From Chitinophaga barathri (lineage in GTDB: Bacteria; Bacteroidota; Bacteroidia; Chitinophagales; Chitinophagaceae), in assembly GCF_003807585.1 (NCBI RefSeq), contig NZ_RMBX01000001.1:186001-250000 (forward strand): 64,000 bases of DNA, written 5' to 3'. The notes beneath the pieces were generated by a model. The model saw only the letters and a program-made list of their open reading frames with translations, was not told the DNA's origin and made no database searches. The position numbers and the translations under genes were made by a program. Of the stretch, positions 34,108 through 42,662 are shown in pieces. Numbering within the stretch: the first letter of the stretch is position 1; each line of letters opens with the position of its first letter.

Positions 34108-35205
34108 TTACCAGATCTCCACCTGGTGCTGTGATTCGTTAATGTTATAGGTGAATTGTAATGTGTAACGCAATGCCTGCAGGATGTCAGGCAGCGGCTT
34201 CTGATTAAAGCTGCCGGTAAATCTTTCTTTCCGCAGCTGCTCATTTCTAATGTCGATCTTTATGTTATAACGGCGCTCCAGGTCGTTGGCTAATTGCTCA
34301 AATGTTACGTCCTCAAATTCAAGCCTGCCCTGCATCCAGCCGGGAGCGGCAATGGAATCGGTTTGCAGTTCTTCGGCTTTCGGCGTCACCAGGCGTACTA
34401 TATCTTTCACTTGTTTGTCCGGCGCGGCGGCGGATACCTGCTCCAGGGCCGGGAGATTGATCACCAGGCGTTCTTTCGGATGCAACACCACGGCTTTGTC
34501 TTTGTTCAAATGCTTATAGGTCACTTCCACTTTACCGGTGTACAGGTAGGTTTCCACCTGTTTGTCACCCGGGTAGGCTTTCAGGTTGAAGGTGGTGCCC
34601 AGTACTTTGATATCTACTTTTCCTGTTTTAATGATAAAAGGATGCTGCGGGTCGGCTTTTACGTTAAAGAACCCTTCCCCTTCCAGGCTCACTTCCCTGG
34701 TACCGGCCAGCAATGCGGCGGAATCGTAGCGCAGGCGGCTGCCGGCATTCAGCGTCACGACGGTGCCATCCGGCAGGCGTACTTCGGTTTTGCTGTTGCC
34801 ATGCGCGGTTTCCACCAGCCCGGAGGGTGTATTTGTATTCCTTTTTGCGATCAGTACCCCAATACCCGCCAGCAGGATGGCCGAGGCCGCCACAGCCCAC
34901 ACGGGCAGGCGGAAGATGCGCCGGGGTTGGTTTTGCAATGGATTGTAATCGTTCATCGCCGGCTCTTCTTTGCTCAGCAGTTCATCCAGCTTGTGTTGCC
35001 CCCGTGTTTTGCGGGCCAGCTCATCCGCCGTGGCGGGGCTTTCCGGGCGCGGCAGCGGGGCCAGCTCGGAAGTCATGCTGAAAGTGTACTGTAATCCGGG
35101 ATGTTGGGTCAACAAGGTTTCCAGCTCTGCCAGTTCCTTCGCCGAGATCTCCCCGGCAACCTTCCTGGCCATTAATATGTATACGCGTTCAAGCTGTTCT
35201 TTCAT
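34108..35205 (-). CDS. FecR-family anti-sigma factor with DUF4974
   Basis: A 365-aa inner-membrane protein. The cytoplasmic N-terminal about 95 residues should bind the sigma factor. One transmembrane helix follows (about 98-118, LPVWAVAASAILLAGIGVLI), then a periplasmic FecR domain (VRLPDGTVVTLNAGSRLRYD) and a C-terminal DUF4974 (RRYNIKIDIRN to the end), which resembles the STN fold. It relays the signal from the SusC STN domain to the ECF sigma factor, whose gene is divergent 129 bp away. The gene lies about 170 bp upstream of SusC on the same strand. Confidence 0.95.
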   Translation of the reverse strand: MKEQLERVYILMARKVAGEISAKELAELETLLTQHPGLQYTFSMTSELAPLPRPESPATADELARKTRGQHKLDELLSKEEPAMNDYNPLQNQPRRIFRLPVWAVAASAILLAGIGVLIAKRNTNTPSGLVETAHGNSKTEVRLPDGTVVTLNAGSRLRYDSAALLAGTREVSLEGEGFFNVKADPQHPFIIKTGKVDIKVLGTTFNLKAYPGDKQVETYLYTGKVEVTYKHLNKDKAVVLHPKERLVINLPALEQVSAAAPDKQVKDIVRLVTPKAEELQTDSIAAPGWMQGRLEFEDVTFEQLANDLERRYNIKIDIRNEQLRKERFTGSFNQKPLPDILQALRYTLQFTYNINESQHQVEIW

Positions 35206-35334
35206 CAGAATAATTCCATTTACTGGAGAGAGGACGAGGTCAGCCTCAAAAAACCCCCAAAGGCAGGAATATTTTTTTCATATCGGCTTTTTGTTAACTT
35301 TAGCGTAATCTACGTATGATAAATTGCAGCCGGT

Positions 35335-35901
35335 ATGATAGACACTGCATCCTTGTTCAGGAAAATGACAGAAGAAGGGGATCAAATTGCTTTCCGGCAG
35401 TTCTACGATCATTTCTTCGTGATATTGTTCCGGTATACATCCACGCTACTCAGAGATAAGGAAGTTGCCGAAGAAATTACGCACGACGTATTTGTGCATT
35501 GCTGGCAGAAAAGAATATCGCTGCGCGAAGTACGCAACCCGCAGGTGTTCCTTTTTGTAGCCGCGCGTAACCGCGCGGTGGACTATATGCGCCGCAAAAA
35601 CAGGAACGTTCCCCTTGAAGAAAGCGATGAATACGATGTACAGCTCATGCCCGACCCCGAGCAGCTGATGATCACCACGGAAATGATGGGCAGGCTGGAA
35701 GAAGCCATCCGCGAGCTTCCGCCCAAATGCAGGGAAGTTTTTATCCTCGTCAAACAATACGGATTACGATATAAAGAAGTAGCGGACATCATGCAGCTCT
35801 CCGCCAAAACGGTAGAGAACCAGTTGGCTATCGCCATGCGGAAACTTACGCTGGCGGTCAGTTTCAGGCTGGAGATGGAAGTGGTCCGGAAAACGCATTA
35901 A
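35335..35901 (+). CDS. ECF RNA polymerase sigma factor (FecI-like, Bacteroidota type)
   Basis: A 188-aa sigma-70-family factor with region 2 (about residues 20-90; EEITHDVFVHCWQKR, DYMRRKNR) and region 4 (about 120-175; IRELPPKCREVFILVKQYGL, then a YKEVADIMQLSAKTVENQL HTH). It is paired with the divergent FecR-type anti-sigma gene and presumably drives the SusC/SusD operon when the cognate substrate is sensed. A strong terminator follows it. Confidence 0.95.
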   Translation: MIDTASLFRKMTEEGDQIAFRQFYDHFFVILFRYTSTLLRDKEVAEEITHDVFVHCWQKRISLREVRNPQVFLFVAARNRAVDYMRRKNRNVPLEESDEYDVQLMPDPEQLMITTEMMGRLEEAIRELPPKCREVFILVKQYGLRYKEVADIMQLSAKTVENQLAIAMRKLTLAVSFRLEMEVVRKTH

Positions 35902-35906
35902 ACAAA

Positions 35907-35929
35907 AAGCCCCGCAATATGCGGGGCTT
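35907..35929. terminator. Bidirectional terminator after ECF sigma gene
   Basis: aagccccgca (35907-35916), loop ata, tgcggggctt (35920-35929), A-run before and T-run after. It serves the sigma gene and the convergent membrane-protein gene. Confidence 0.93.
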
Positions 35930-35955
35930 TTTTGTATTTGTCGAATATCATTAAA

Positions 35956-36447
35956 TCAGGCATTAGCGGTGGCAAGCATAACACTTCCAATTATTGCAAA
36001 AACGATACCGAGTGCAATAAACGACAACATAATAATCGTCAGCACACCTACAAACTTAAATAAAGACTTAAGGCTCGCAAATGAGGATATCAGTATATCC
36101 TGGTCAGAAGACTGCAATGCCAGCTTCGCCCTGTTGGAAAATTTCAGCAAATAGACATAAGGGAAAATGCAAACAATACCGAAAACAAGATAAAACACAA
36201 TCCCTATCGTTTTCCCGATGGCCTGGCTGGTGTTGTAAGTCTCGCTAATCTGGTCGGGCACCGCAGGGCTTTGACCAAAACCATAAGGTGAAAACGGCAC
36301 AAAGTTAAGAATAAAGGAAATTAAGATCATAAAGCCGCAGGTTATGAAGCCACAAATGGCCAGGAACTTCCCCCATCGGGCGGTTTCTGACAGGTAACCG
36401 GATATTTCCGTGTCCACAGTCAGGTCGAATAAATTTGATTTCTCCAT
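35956..36447 (-). CDS. DUF5362-like membrane protein
   Basis: A 163-aa protein with three hydrophobic segments that can be membrane helices (about 27-50, 82-102 and 132-158). The sequence fits the DUF5362 family in length and layout (a short cytoplasmic start, KFLAICGFITCGF in the first helix, an amphipathic LKFSNRAKLAL stretch between helices). No catalytic motif is visible and the function is unknown. It shares its orientation with the next gene upstream, 20 bp away, so they may be co-transcribed. Confidence 0.8.
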   Translation of the reverse strand: MEKSNLFDLTVDTEISGYLSETARWGKFLAICGFITCGFMILISFILNFVPFSPYGFGQSPAVPDQISETYNTSQAIGKTIGIVFYLVFGIVCIFPYVYLLKFSNRAKLALQSSDQDILISSFASLKSLFKFVGVLTIIMLSFIALGIVFAIIGSVMLATANA

Positions 36448-36467
36448 TGGTATTTCAGGTTTAGGAA

Positions 36468-37100
36468 TTAATGTGTTGTGGGACTCATCACCCTGATATC
36501 CGCTTCAAAATACCCTCTCATCTCCTGGAATACATCCAGCAAGGCACGATGATCTACGGCCAGTTCCGGCCTTTCCGCATCCCTGAACTTCTCTCCCTGT
36601 TGCAATCTCGGCCAGAAAATGTACTGGTAATAATGCGCAATGAACGTTTCGATCACAGGGTGTTCGCGGAATACCTGCAAATGGTCGGTGGTTGTAAGAG
36701 AATTGGCGTAGTCGCCAAAGAGGTCGATGAAATTGGACAAGGCGTCCATTACTTTCAGGCTGAGTTTTTTCCTGCGCAGTGCGTTGCAGATATAATCCAT
36801 ATCATACACATTGCTCACGGAAGGCTCCAGCCCCTGTACCTGTTTCAGCCAACGGGCGGTTTTATCGGTATGTTGAAGGGAAGAAAGCCGGGCCTCAGCC
36901 TCAGCGGTGATGGTAGCAAGGTCTCCTGTAACGAAAATGCCCGCATTCCGGTACATCAGCAGCCTGTCCCCCGTGGAGTTGTCCGTATACCAAACGAGGT
37001 AATACGGCTGCGGGAAGGCGGAAGAGCGGTATGCTATGATCCATGTATCACAGGCTATACAGCTGGTTTCGAACCGCTTTATGACAGATTGTTCAGGCAT
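36468..37100 (-). CDS. Hypothetical protein, 210 aa
   Basis: I do not recognise this protein. It has no signal peptide or membrane helix, two nearby cysteines (FETSCIACDTWIIAYRSS), a beta-rich first half (YYLVWYTDNSTGDRLLMY) and a helical second half. The composition and codon use are those of a real gene. It is probably a cytoplasmic protein in an operon with the DUF5362-like gene 20 bp downstream. Confidence 0.75.
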   Translation of the reverse strand: MPEQSVIKRFETSCIACDTWIIAYRSSAFPQPYYLVWYTDNSTGDRLLMYRNAGIFVTGDLATITAEAEARLSSLQHTDKTARWLKQVQGLEPSVSNVYDMDYICNALRRKKLSLKVMDALSNFIDLFGDYANSLTTTDHLQVFREHPVIETFIAHYYQYIFWPRLQQGEKFRDAERPELAVDHRALLDVFQEMRGYFEADIRVMSPTTH

Positions 37101-37196
37101 ATTCCGGCGCTAAATAAGCAATTTTCATCACTAATATATATTAAATTTTTATTACTTCATAATTTATGTTGGAATAATGCCTTACAAGGGAAATAA

Positions 37197-37230
37197 CAAT
37201 GCCGGGCCAGGAAATCCCGGCCCGGCATTG
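37197..37230. terminator. Strong hairpin downstream of GH5 gene
   Basis: caatgccgggcc (37197-37208) pairs perfectly with 37219-37230, loop 10 nt. Read on the minus strand it is followed by ttatttcc, a weak T-run, 51 bp after the GH5 stop. It is probably the terminator of that gene. Confidence 0.65.
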
Positions 37231-37280
37231 TATACATGGCTAAGTAGTTAGTACTTAATGATCGGGCTGATCTTAACCGC

Positions 37281-39020
37281 TTATTCAAACCGTATCTCCC
37301 TCAGCCGGTAACCGCCGGTTTCAGCCATCACCCGCAAAGGCAATGCGCCTTTCTTTACAGACACGCCCGGTATTTCCAGCACCTGCCAGCCATTGGTAAC
37401 GGCCAGCGGTTTTGCGGGTGCCAGCGCTTTTCCGCCATCTCCCAGCAACTGGATGCTTCCGCCATCCGCGTCCGCCGCTACCAGCAGTTTTACGGTATAG
37501 GTCGCATTTTTTGGTACATCCACGGTGTATTGCAGCCACTCTCCTTTCACGATGTTGATCACGGCATAACCGGTATCGTCGCGGCGGATGTCCACCCCGT
37601 CGTTGCGGAACGCGCCGCCACGGTTGCCGCCGGTATGGTTCGCATTGGATACGCGGTAGTTCGCGGTGTCGGTATCGTAATACGCATAACCGTTTGCCCC
37701 GAAATCATATTCCACGGCGGATATCACGGTGCCGGTCTTCAGCGCCGTTTTGGCGAAAGGCATGGCCTTCGGGTTTGCCGGCTGGCGCAGCATCGCATCC
37801 AGTACGTCTTTGTGGATCACGTTGTTGCGGAAGTTCGTAGCGTTCGCCAGTTCCATGAGGCCCTGGTATACCGCATCCGCGGCGGGGCGGGGTTTCGTGG
37901 TATCCTGCCAGTACGCCAGCATCTGCTGGTAACTGGCGTTGTTTTTTACCTCCAGCGGGTTGTTGATGCCGATCTTTTTCAGCGGCCACCAGGCCCAGCC
38001 GATGTTATTGTTTTCCATCAGGCGGATAGCTTCGGTGAACCATACGTTGGAGTTCTCACCGGTTTCGCCTACCCACACGGGCACATTGTTTTCCTGCCTG
38101 TAGCGGAGAATGTGCGCGATGGATTTTTCATCGTTGTAGTTCCAGTATTTGTGGAAACTCATCACCATGTTTTTGTCCCAAAGCGGCAATACGCCGTTGT
38201 AGTTATTACCCCATCCGTTGCCTTCGATGATCACGATGTGTTTCTGATCCACTTCACGGATAGCGGCGGTGATGTCCACCATCAGTTTGCGGAGGCGGGC
38301 GTTGTCTTTTTCTTTCGTACCGTTTTTGTCGTTCACGGGATCCGTGAAGCCGAAGTTCGGCTCGTTGATGATGTCGTACGCACCTATCCAGGGCTCGTTT
38401 TTGTACCGCTCGGCCAGTTTGCGCCAGAGGGCTACGGTTTTGCGCTGGTGCGCTTCATCTTCCCAGAGCGAAGGTTTGGAACCGTCGCGGTCCGAGATGT
38501 TGAGGTCATTGCCCTGGCCGCCGGGCGCCGCGTGCAGGTCCAGGATGAGGTACAGGCCGTTGTCCTTACACCAGGCCAGCAGGCTGTCCGTCATCGTAAA
38601 ACCTTTTTCGATCCAGGTGTCTTTGCCCGCTACCGGTTCTTTATCCGCCGGCAGGGTGTAAAGATTAAAATGCATGGGCAGGCGCACGGAGTTGAAGCCC
38701 CATTGTTTCATGGCTTCAATGTCCGCCCGGGTGGTGTGGTTCGCAAGCCAGGCGTCGTAAAACTCCTGCGTTTTTTCCGCCCCGATCATAGCGGCGATCC
38801 GTTCTTTGATGCGGTACTGCTGCCCTTCGCGCGGAACGCGCAGCATGTACCCTTCCTGGAGCATCCAGCCGCCCAGGCCGATACCACGGAGTAAAACGTT
38901 TTCACCTTTTTCGTTGACGATCTGCTGCCCGGAGGCTTTGAGGTAACCCTGCGCGAATATGCCGGTAGAAGGCATGAGGAAAAGCAATGCGCAGAGCATA
39001 GTTTTCAAAACTGTGTACAT
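37281..39020 (-). CDS. Secreted GH5-family glycanase with C-terminal CBM6-like module
   Basis: A 579-aa enzyme with a Sec signal peptide (about 1-24, ending IFAQ). The TIM-barrel GH5 domain (about 30-400) has the acid/base E220 in YDIINEPNFG and the nucleophile E319 in WVGETGENS, together with FNSVRLPMHFN and LHAAPGGQGND. The C-terminal about 140 residues (from VISAVEYDFGANGYAYYDTD) look like a CBM6 carbohydrate-binding module. The fold and motifs fit exo- or endo-beta-glucanases; the exact substrate is not readable. It lies near the SusC/SusD locus and may supply oligosaccharides to it, but it is transcribed separately. Confidence 0.9.
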   Translation of the reverse strand: MYTVLKTMLCALLFLMPSTGIFAQGYLKASGQQIVNEKGENVLLRGIGLGGWMLQEGYMLRVPREGQQYRIKERIAAMIGAEKTQEFYDAWLANHTTRADIEAMKQWGFNSVRLPMHFNLYTLPADKEPVAGKDTWIEKGFTMTDSLLAWCKDNGLYLILDLHAAPGGQGNDLNISDRDGSKPSLWEDEAHQRKTVALWRKLAERYKNEPWIGAYDIINEPNFGFTDPVNDKNGTKEKDNARLRKLMVDITAAIREVDQKHIVIIEGNGWGNNYNGVLPLWDKNMVMSFHKYWNYNDEKSIAHILRYRQENNVPVWVGETGENSNVWFTEAIRLMENNNIGWAWWPLKKIGINNPLEVKNNASYQQMLAYWQDTTKPRPAADAVYQGLMELANATNFRNNVIHKDVLDAMLRQPANPKAMPFAKTALKTGTVISAVEYDFGANGYAYYDTDTANYRVSNANHTGGNRGGAFRNDGVDIRRDDTGYAVINIVKGEWLQYTVDVPKNATYTVKLLVAADADGGSIQLLGDGGKALAPAKPLAVTNGWQVLEIPGVSVKKGALPLRVMAETGGYRLREIRFE

Positions 39021-39121
39021 GGAATTTTAAAATTTAAGTAATGATGCCCTCAAAATAATATATTCCCGCCAACGTTCGCAGAATTCCGGCTTGTCTGGCC
39101 AGAAAATTACCCCGCTACCTG

Positions 39122-39157
39122 TTTCCGATACCGGAAAGTTTGTCCGTTATCGGACAA
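39122..39157 (+). promoter_or_regulatory. Two tandem dyads, candidate enhancer sites for the sigma54 regulator
   Basis: TTTCCG-ATAC-CGGAAA (39122-39137) and TTGTCCG-TTAT-CGGACAA (39140-39157) are both perfect dyads with the shared core TCCG-N4-CGGA; their centres are 19 bp apart. They lie about 65-85 bp upstream of the sigma54-like promoter at 39208, the usual place for NtrC-type enhancer binding. The operon they precede encodes an NtrC-type regulator. Confidence 0.7.
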
Positions 39158-39207
39158 CTTTCGCCCGCCACTTTTTCATAACAATCTGATTATCCATTAC
39201 TTAATCC

Positions 39208-39222
39208 TGGCACTTTCATTGA
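39208..39222 (+). promoter_or_regulatory. Near-consensus sigma54 promoter
   Basis: TGGCAC-N5-TTGA at 39208-39222 matches the -24/-12 consensus TGGCAC-N5-TTGC with exact spacing. The last base (A for C) is the only mismatch, and it falls in the conserved GC of the -12 box. It lies 32 bp before the adaptor start codon. Confidence 0.65.
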
Positions 39223-39254
39223 AATACCAGGGCGGATAAATTTTAAAACCGCCC

Positions 39255-40499
39255 ATGGACAAAGAGTTACCTGCCGCCTATGTTGCACAACGCAAAAGGA
39301 AACGCCTCCTGCTATTGCTGGCCTGCGCCGGCGCGCTGGCCGCGGGAGTGATCCTCCTCCGCATCCTGCTGCACCCTTCCATCAAACGGTCCGCCATTAC
39401 CACCGCCACGGTGGAAACCGGCCGGATCGAAAATACGCTGAACGCCGCCGGGGAAATACTCCCTGAATTTGAAGCCGTGATCACCAGCCCCGTGAGCGCG
39501 TCCATCCAGGAAGTGCTGGCGGATGCGGGCAGTAATATCAAAGCGGGCCAGAGCCTGCTGCGGCTGGACAAGTCCGGTATTGAAGGGGAATATGAAAAAG
39601 GGAAATTCCAGCTGGAGTCCAGGCAGAACGAACTGCGCAAGCTGAAGCTGGCGCTGGACAAAAGTTATTTCGACCTCCAAAGCAGTAATGAGATCAAGCA
39701 GCTGCGCATCAATGCCCTGCAGGCGGACGTGGAAAACAGCAAACGCCTTTTTAAAGCCGGGGGCGGCACCCGTGAAGATGTGGAACAGGCGGAGATGAAC
39801 CTGAAAGTGGCCCGGCTGGAAAAAACACAGCTGGAAAACGAGATCCGCAACAAACAACAATCCATGAAGCTCGAAATGCGCGAGTCCGAGATATCTTCCG
39901 CCATACAGGCGCAGGAACTGAAAGAATTAAAACGGAAACTGGACCAGGCCAGCGTCACTGCCAGCCGCAGCGGCGTTGTCACCTGGATCAATAAAAACAT
40001 CGGCACGGTGGTGCGGGAAGGAGAATCCCTGGCGCGTATCGCGGACCTGGCGAGCTTCAAAGCCACTGGCACGATCGCGGACAGTTACCTCGGGCAGCTT
40101 TCCAACGGTATGCCGGTGATCATCCGCATACAGGATACGGATATCAGGGGCAGCATACAAACTGTGTATCCTGCCGTGCAAAACAGCGCCGCCACCTTCG
40201 ACATCAGGCTGGAGGAGCCGCATCACAAAGCATTGCGGCCCAACCTGAAGGTGGAAGTGTATCTCGTAACGGCTACCGGAAACAATATCATGCGGATCAA
40301 AAACGGCCCGGCCTTCAAAGGCGCTTCCGGCCAGCCGGTGTTTGTAGTGCAGGGCAACAAGGCCGTGCGGCGCATGGTACACACCGGTATGAGCAATTTT
40401 GATTACGTGGAGCTGAAAGACAATGTGCGCCCCGGGGAAGTGATCATCACTTCAGACATGAGTGAATTTAAGAACGCCCGCGAAATCAAGCTGAAATGA
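39255..40499 (+). CDS. Periplasmic adaptor (membrane fusion protein, HlyD/MacA type)
   Basis: A 414-aa protein with one N-terminal membrane anchor (about 19-36, LLLLLACAGALAAGVILL). It continues with a split lipoyl-like half-motif (ILPEFEAVITSPVSASIQEV), a long coiled-coil hairpin (about 110-230), the second half-motif (VVREGESLARIADLASF) and a beta-barrel. It should link the inner-membrane ABC permeases of this operon to the TolC-like channel. The TolC-like gene begins in a 4-bp overlap (ATGA). First gene of the operon, directly behind the sigma54-like promoter. Confidence 0.92.
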   Translation: MDKELPAAYVAQRKRKRLLLLLACAGALAAGVILLRILLHPSIKRSAITTATVETGRIENTLNAAGEILPEFEAVITSPVSASIQEVLADAGSNIKAGQSLLRLDKSGIEGEYEKGKFQLESRQNELRKLKLALDKSYFDLQSSNEIKQLRINALQADVENSKRLFKAGGGTREDVEQAEMNLKVARLEKTQLENEIRNKQQSMKLEMRESEISSAIQAQELKELKRKLDQASVTASRSGVVTWINKNIGTVVREGESLARIADLASFKATGTIADSYLGQLSNGMPVIIRIQDTDIRGSIQTVYPAVQNSAATFDIRLEEPHHKALRPNLKVEVYLVTATGNNIMRIKNGPAFKGASGQPVFVVQGNKAVRRMVHTGMSNFDYVELKDNVRPGEVIITSDMSEFKNAREIKLK

Positions 40500-42001
40500 A
40501 AAGGATACTGATCATATTGTTGTGGGTTTCGGCAGGCGTTTCAGCACAGGAAAAGACCCTGACGTTCACTTCACCGGGTGTAAATTCCGCGCGGGACACG
40601 CTCCTGCTCAGCCTCCCGCAGGTGGTGACCATGGCGCGGGCGGGCTCCATCGCATCCAAACAGGCCAGCACCGTCCGGAAAACTAAGTACTGGGAATGGC
40701 GCACCTACCGCTCCAACTACCAGCCGCAGCTGGCGCTTACTGGCACCCTGCCCGGTTTTATGAAAACCACCACGCCCGTTACCCAGCCGAACGGTACGGT
40801 GAAATTCGAGCCCATCCACAACAACAACTCCACCCTGAACCTCGCCTTCAGCCAGAGCATCACCGCCACCGGCGGGCGCATCTACGGGGCCACGGAGCTA
40901 CAGCGATTTGATGACTTCGACCGTAATACCACCCTCTATAACGCCATCCCCTACACGATCGGGTTCAGCCAGCCGCTGTTCCAGTTCAACCAGCTGAAGT
41001 GGGACAAACGCATTGAACCGCTCCGCTACCAGGAAAGCCGCCAGCAGTATATTGCGGACATGGAGCTGATCGCCGTAAAAGCCAGCGGTTACTTTTTTGA
41101 CCTGCTGCTGGCGCAGGTGAACCACCAGATAGCCGAAGCCAATCTCCGGAACACCCGGCAGATACAACGGATTGCCGATGAAAAATTTGCGCTGGGGAAG
41201 ATTTCCCGCAATGAAATACTACAATTGCAGCTGGAATCGCTGAAAGCCGAAAAATCCGTCGGCTCCGCCAAACGTGATATGGAGATCGCCAGCATGAACC
41301 TGCGCGCCTACACTGGCCTGCAAAACGCCGGAAAGATAGCGCTGGAGCTGCCCCCGGCCGTAATCGACATGACCGTGCAGGCAGAACGGGTGCTGGAAGA
41401 AGCATTTGCGAACAACGCGGAATCCATCGGTTATATGCGCCGGATACAGGAAGCCAGGAGGGACGTAGCCAAAGCACGCGGTGAAACCGGCCTGAACGCC
41501 ACGCTGAACGCGAACCTGGGTTATACGAACACCGCGCCCGATGTGTCTAAAGTCTACCGCAACCCGCAGAACCAGCAATTGGTGGAAATCGGATTCTCCA
41601 TCCCTATCCTGGACTGGGGCCGCTCGCGCTCCCGCACCAAAACCGCGGAAGCCAACCTGGAGTTTTCGCAATACGAAGTGGAGCAGGATAAACAAAATTT
41701 CATGCAGGCCGTTACAACACAGGTAACCCTGTTTGACATGATGAAAGGCCAGGTGACCCTGAGCGCGCACGCGGACAGCATTGCGTCGGAGAAATACGAT
41801 ATTGCGCAGAACCGCTACGTGCTGGGTGATCTGAGCATTACAGACCTCAGCATCGCCTTCTCGGAAAAAGACCAGGCCAAACGGGACTTTGTGCTGGCCC
41901 TCCGCGGCTTCTGGGGCGCTTATTATGAATTGCGTTATTTATCCCTATACGATTTTGAACAAAATAAAAAGATCACGTATGATACATTTACAGAACATTG
42001 A
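40496..42001 (+). CDS. TolC-family outer-membrane efflux channel
   Basis: A 501-aa protein with a signal peptide (about 1-17, ending VSAQ). It consists of two related OEP halves of long alpha-helices; characteristic segments are YNAIPYTIGFSQPLFQFN and LVEIGFSIPILDWGRSRSRT. It should form a trimeric tunnel through the outer membrane and dock with the adaptor encoded 4 bp upstream. Its end overlaps the ATPase start by 23 bp, so the first three genes are translationally coupled. Confidence 0.93.
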   Translation: MKRILIILLWVSAGVSAQEKTLTFTSPGVNSARDTLLLSLPQVVTMARAGSIASKQASTVRKTKYWEWRTYRSNYQPQLALTGTLPGFMKTTTPVTQPNGTVKFEPIHNNNSTLNLAFSQSITATGGRIYGATELQRFDDFDRNTTLYNAIPYTIGFSQPLFQFNQLKWDKRIEPLRYQESRQQYIADMELIAVKASGYFFDLLLAQVNHQIAEANLRNTRQIQRIADEKFALGKISRNEILQLQLESLKAEKSVGSAKRDMEIASMNLRAYTGLQNAGKIALELPPAVIDMTVQAERVLEEAFANNAESIGYMRRIQEARRDVAKARGETGLNATLNANLGYTNTAPDVSKVYRNPQNQQLVEIGFSIPILDWGRSRSRTKTAEANLEFSQYEVEQDKQNFMQAVTTQVTLFDMMKGQVTLSAHADSIASEKYDIAQNRYVLGDLSITDLSIAFSEKDQAKRDFVLALRGFWGAYYELRYLSLYDFEQNKKITYDTFTEH

Positions 42002-42644
42002 AAAAGTATACCGCACCGATACGGTAGAAACCCAGGCGCTCAACGCCATTAACCTGGAGGTGGCCAAAGGCGAATTCCTGTCCATCATGGGCCCTTCAGG
42101 CTGCGGCAAAAGCACGTTGCTGAATATCATGGGCCTGCTGGACGAACCTACCAGCGGCAGCATCCGCATTGCAGACAGCACGGCGGACCGGCTTTCGGAC
42201 AAACAGCTGGCGCATTTCCGGAATCGCACCATCGGTTTCATTTTTCAAAGTTATCACCTCATCAACGATCTGCGGGTGCTGGACAATGTGGAGCTGCCCC
42301 TGCTCTACCGCAAGAGCACGGCCAAAGAAAGGAAAGAACTGGCGCTGGAAGCGCTGGAAAAAGTAGGCCTCAGCAACCGGACCAAACACTTTCCCACCCA
42401 GCTTTCCGGCGGGCAGAAACAACGTGTGGCGATTGCCCGCGCGATTGTGGGGAAACCTAATATCATCCTCGCGGATGAACCGACAGGCAACCTGGACAGC
42501 GCCATGGGAAACGATGTGATGGATATTCTCGTACGCCTCAACAAAGACGAAGGCACCACCATCGTGATGGTGACGCACGACGAAAACATGGCCCGTAAAA
42601 CGCACCGCCTCGTGCGTTTGTTCGACGGATCGCAGGTGCAATAA
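41979..42644 (+). CDS. ABC transporter ATPase, MacB/LolD type
   Basis: 221 aa from the ATG at 41979; the longer frame from 41889 lies inside the TolC-like gene. Motifs: Walker A GPSGCGKS, Q-loop FIFQSYHL, signature LSGGQKQRVAIARA, Walker B IILADEPTGNLD, and H-loop VTHDENM. It powers the two FtsX-type permeases encoded next. This ATPase subfamily serves mechanotransmission transporters that move substrates out of the periplasm rather than across the inner membrane. Confidence 0.95.
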   Translation: MIHLQNIEKVYRTDTVETQALNAINLEVAKGEFLSIMGPSGCGKSTLLNIMGLLDEPTSGSIRIADSTADRLSDKQLAHFRNRTIGFIFQSYHLINDLRVLDNVELPLLYRKSTAKERKELALEALEKVGLSNRTKHFPTQLSGGQKQRVAIARAIVGKPNIILADEPTGNLDSAMGNDVMDILVRLNKDEGTTIVMVTHDENMARKTHRLVRLFDGSQVQ

Positions 42645-42662
42645 ACCCATTAAACTTTTCCC

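Noticed and set aside
37530..38894. 454-codon plus-strand frame opposite the GH5 gene
   Set aside because: The GH5 catalytic residues, signal peptide and CBM are on the other strand. The antisense translation resembles nothing.
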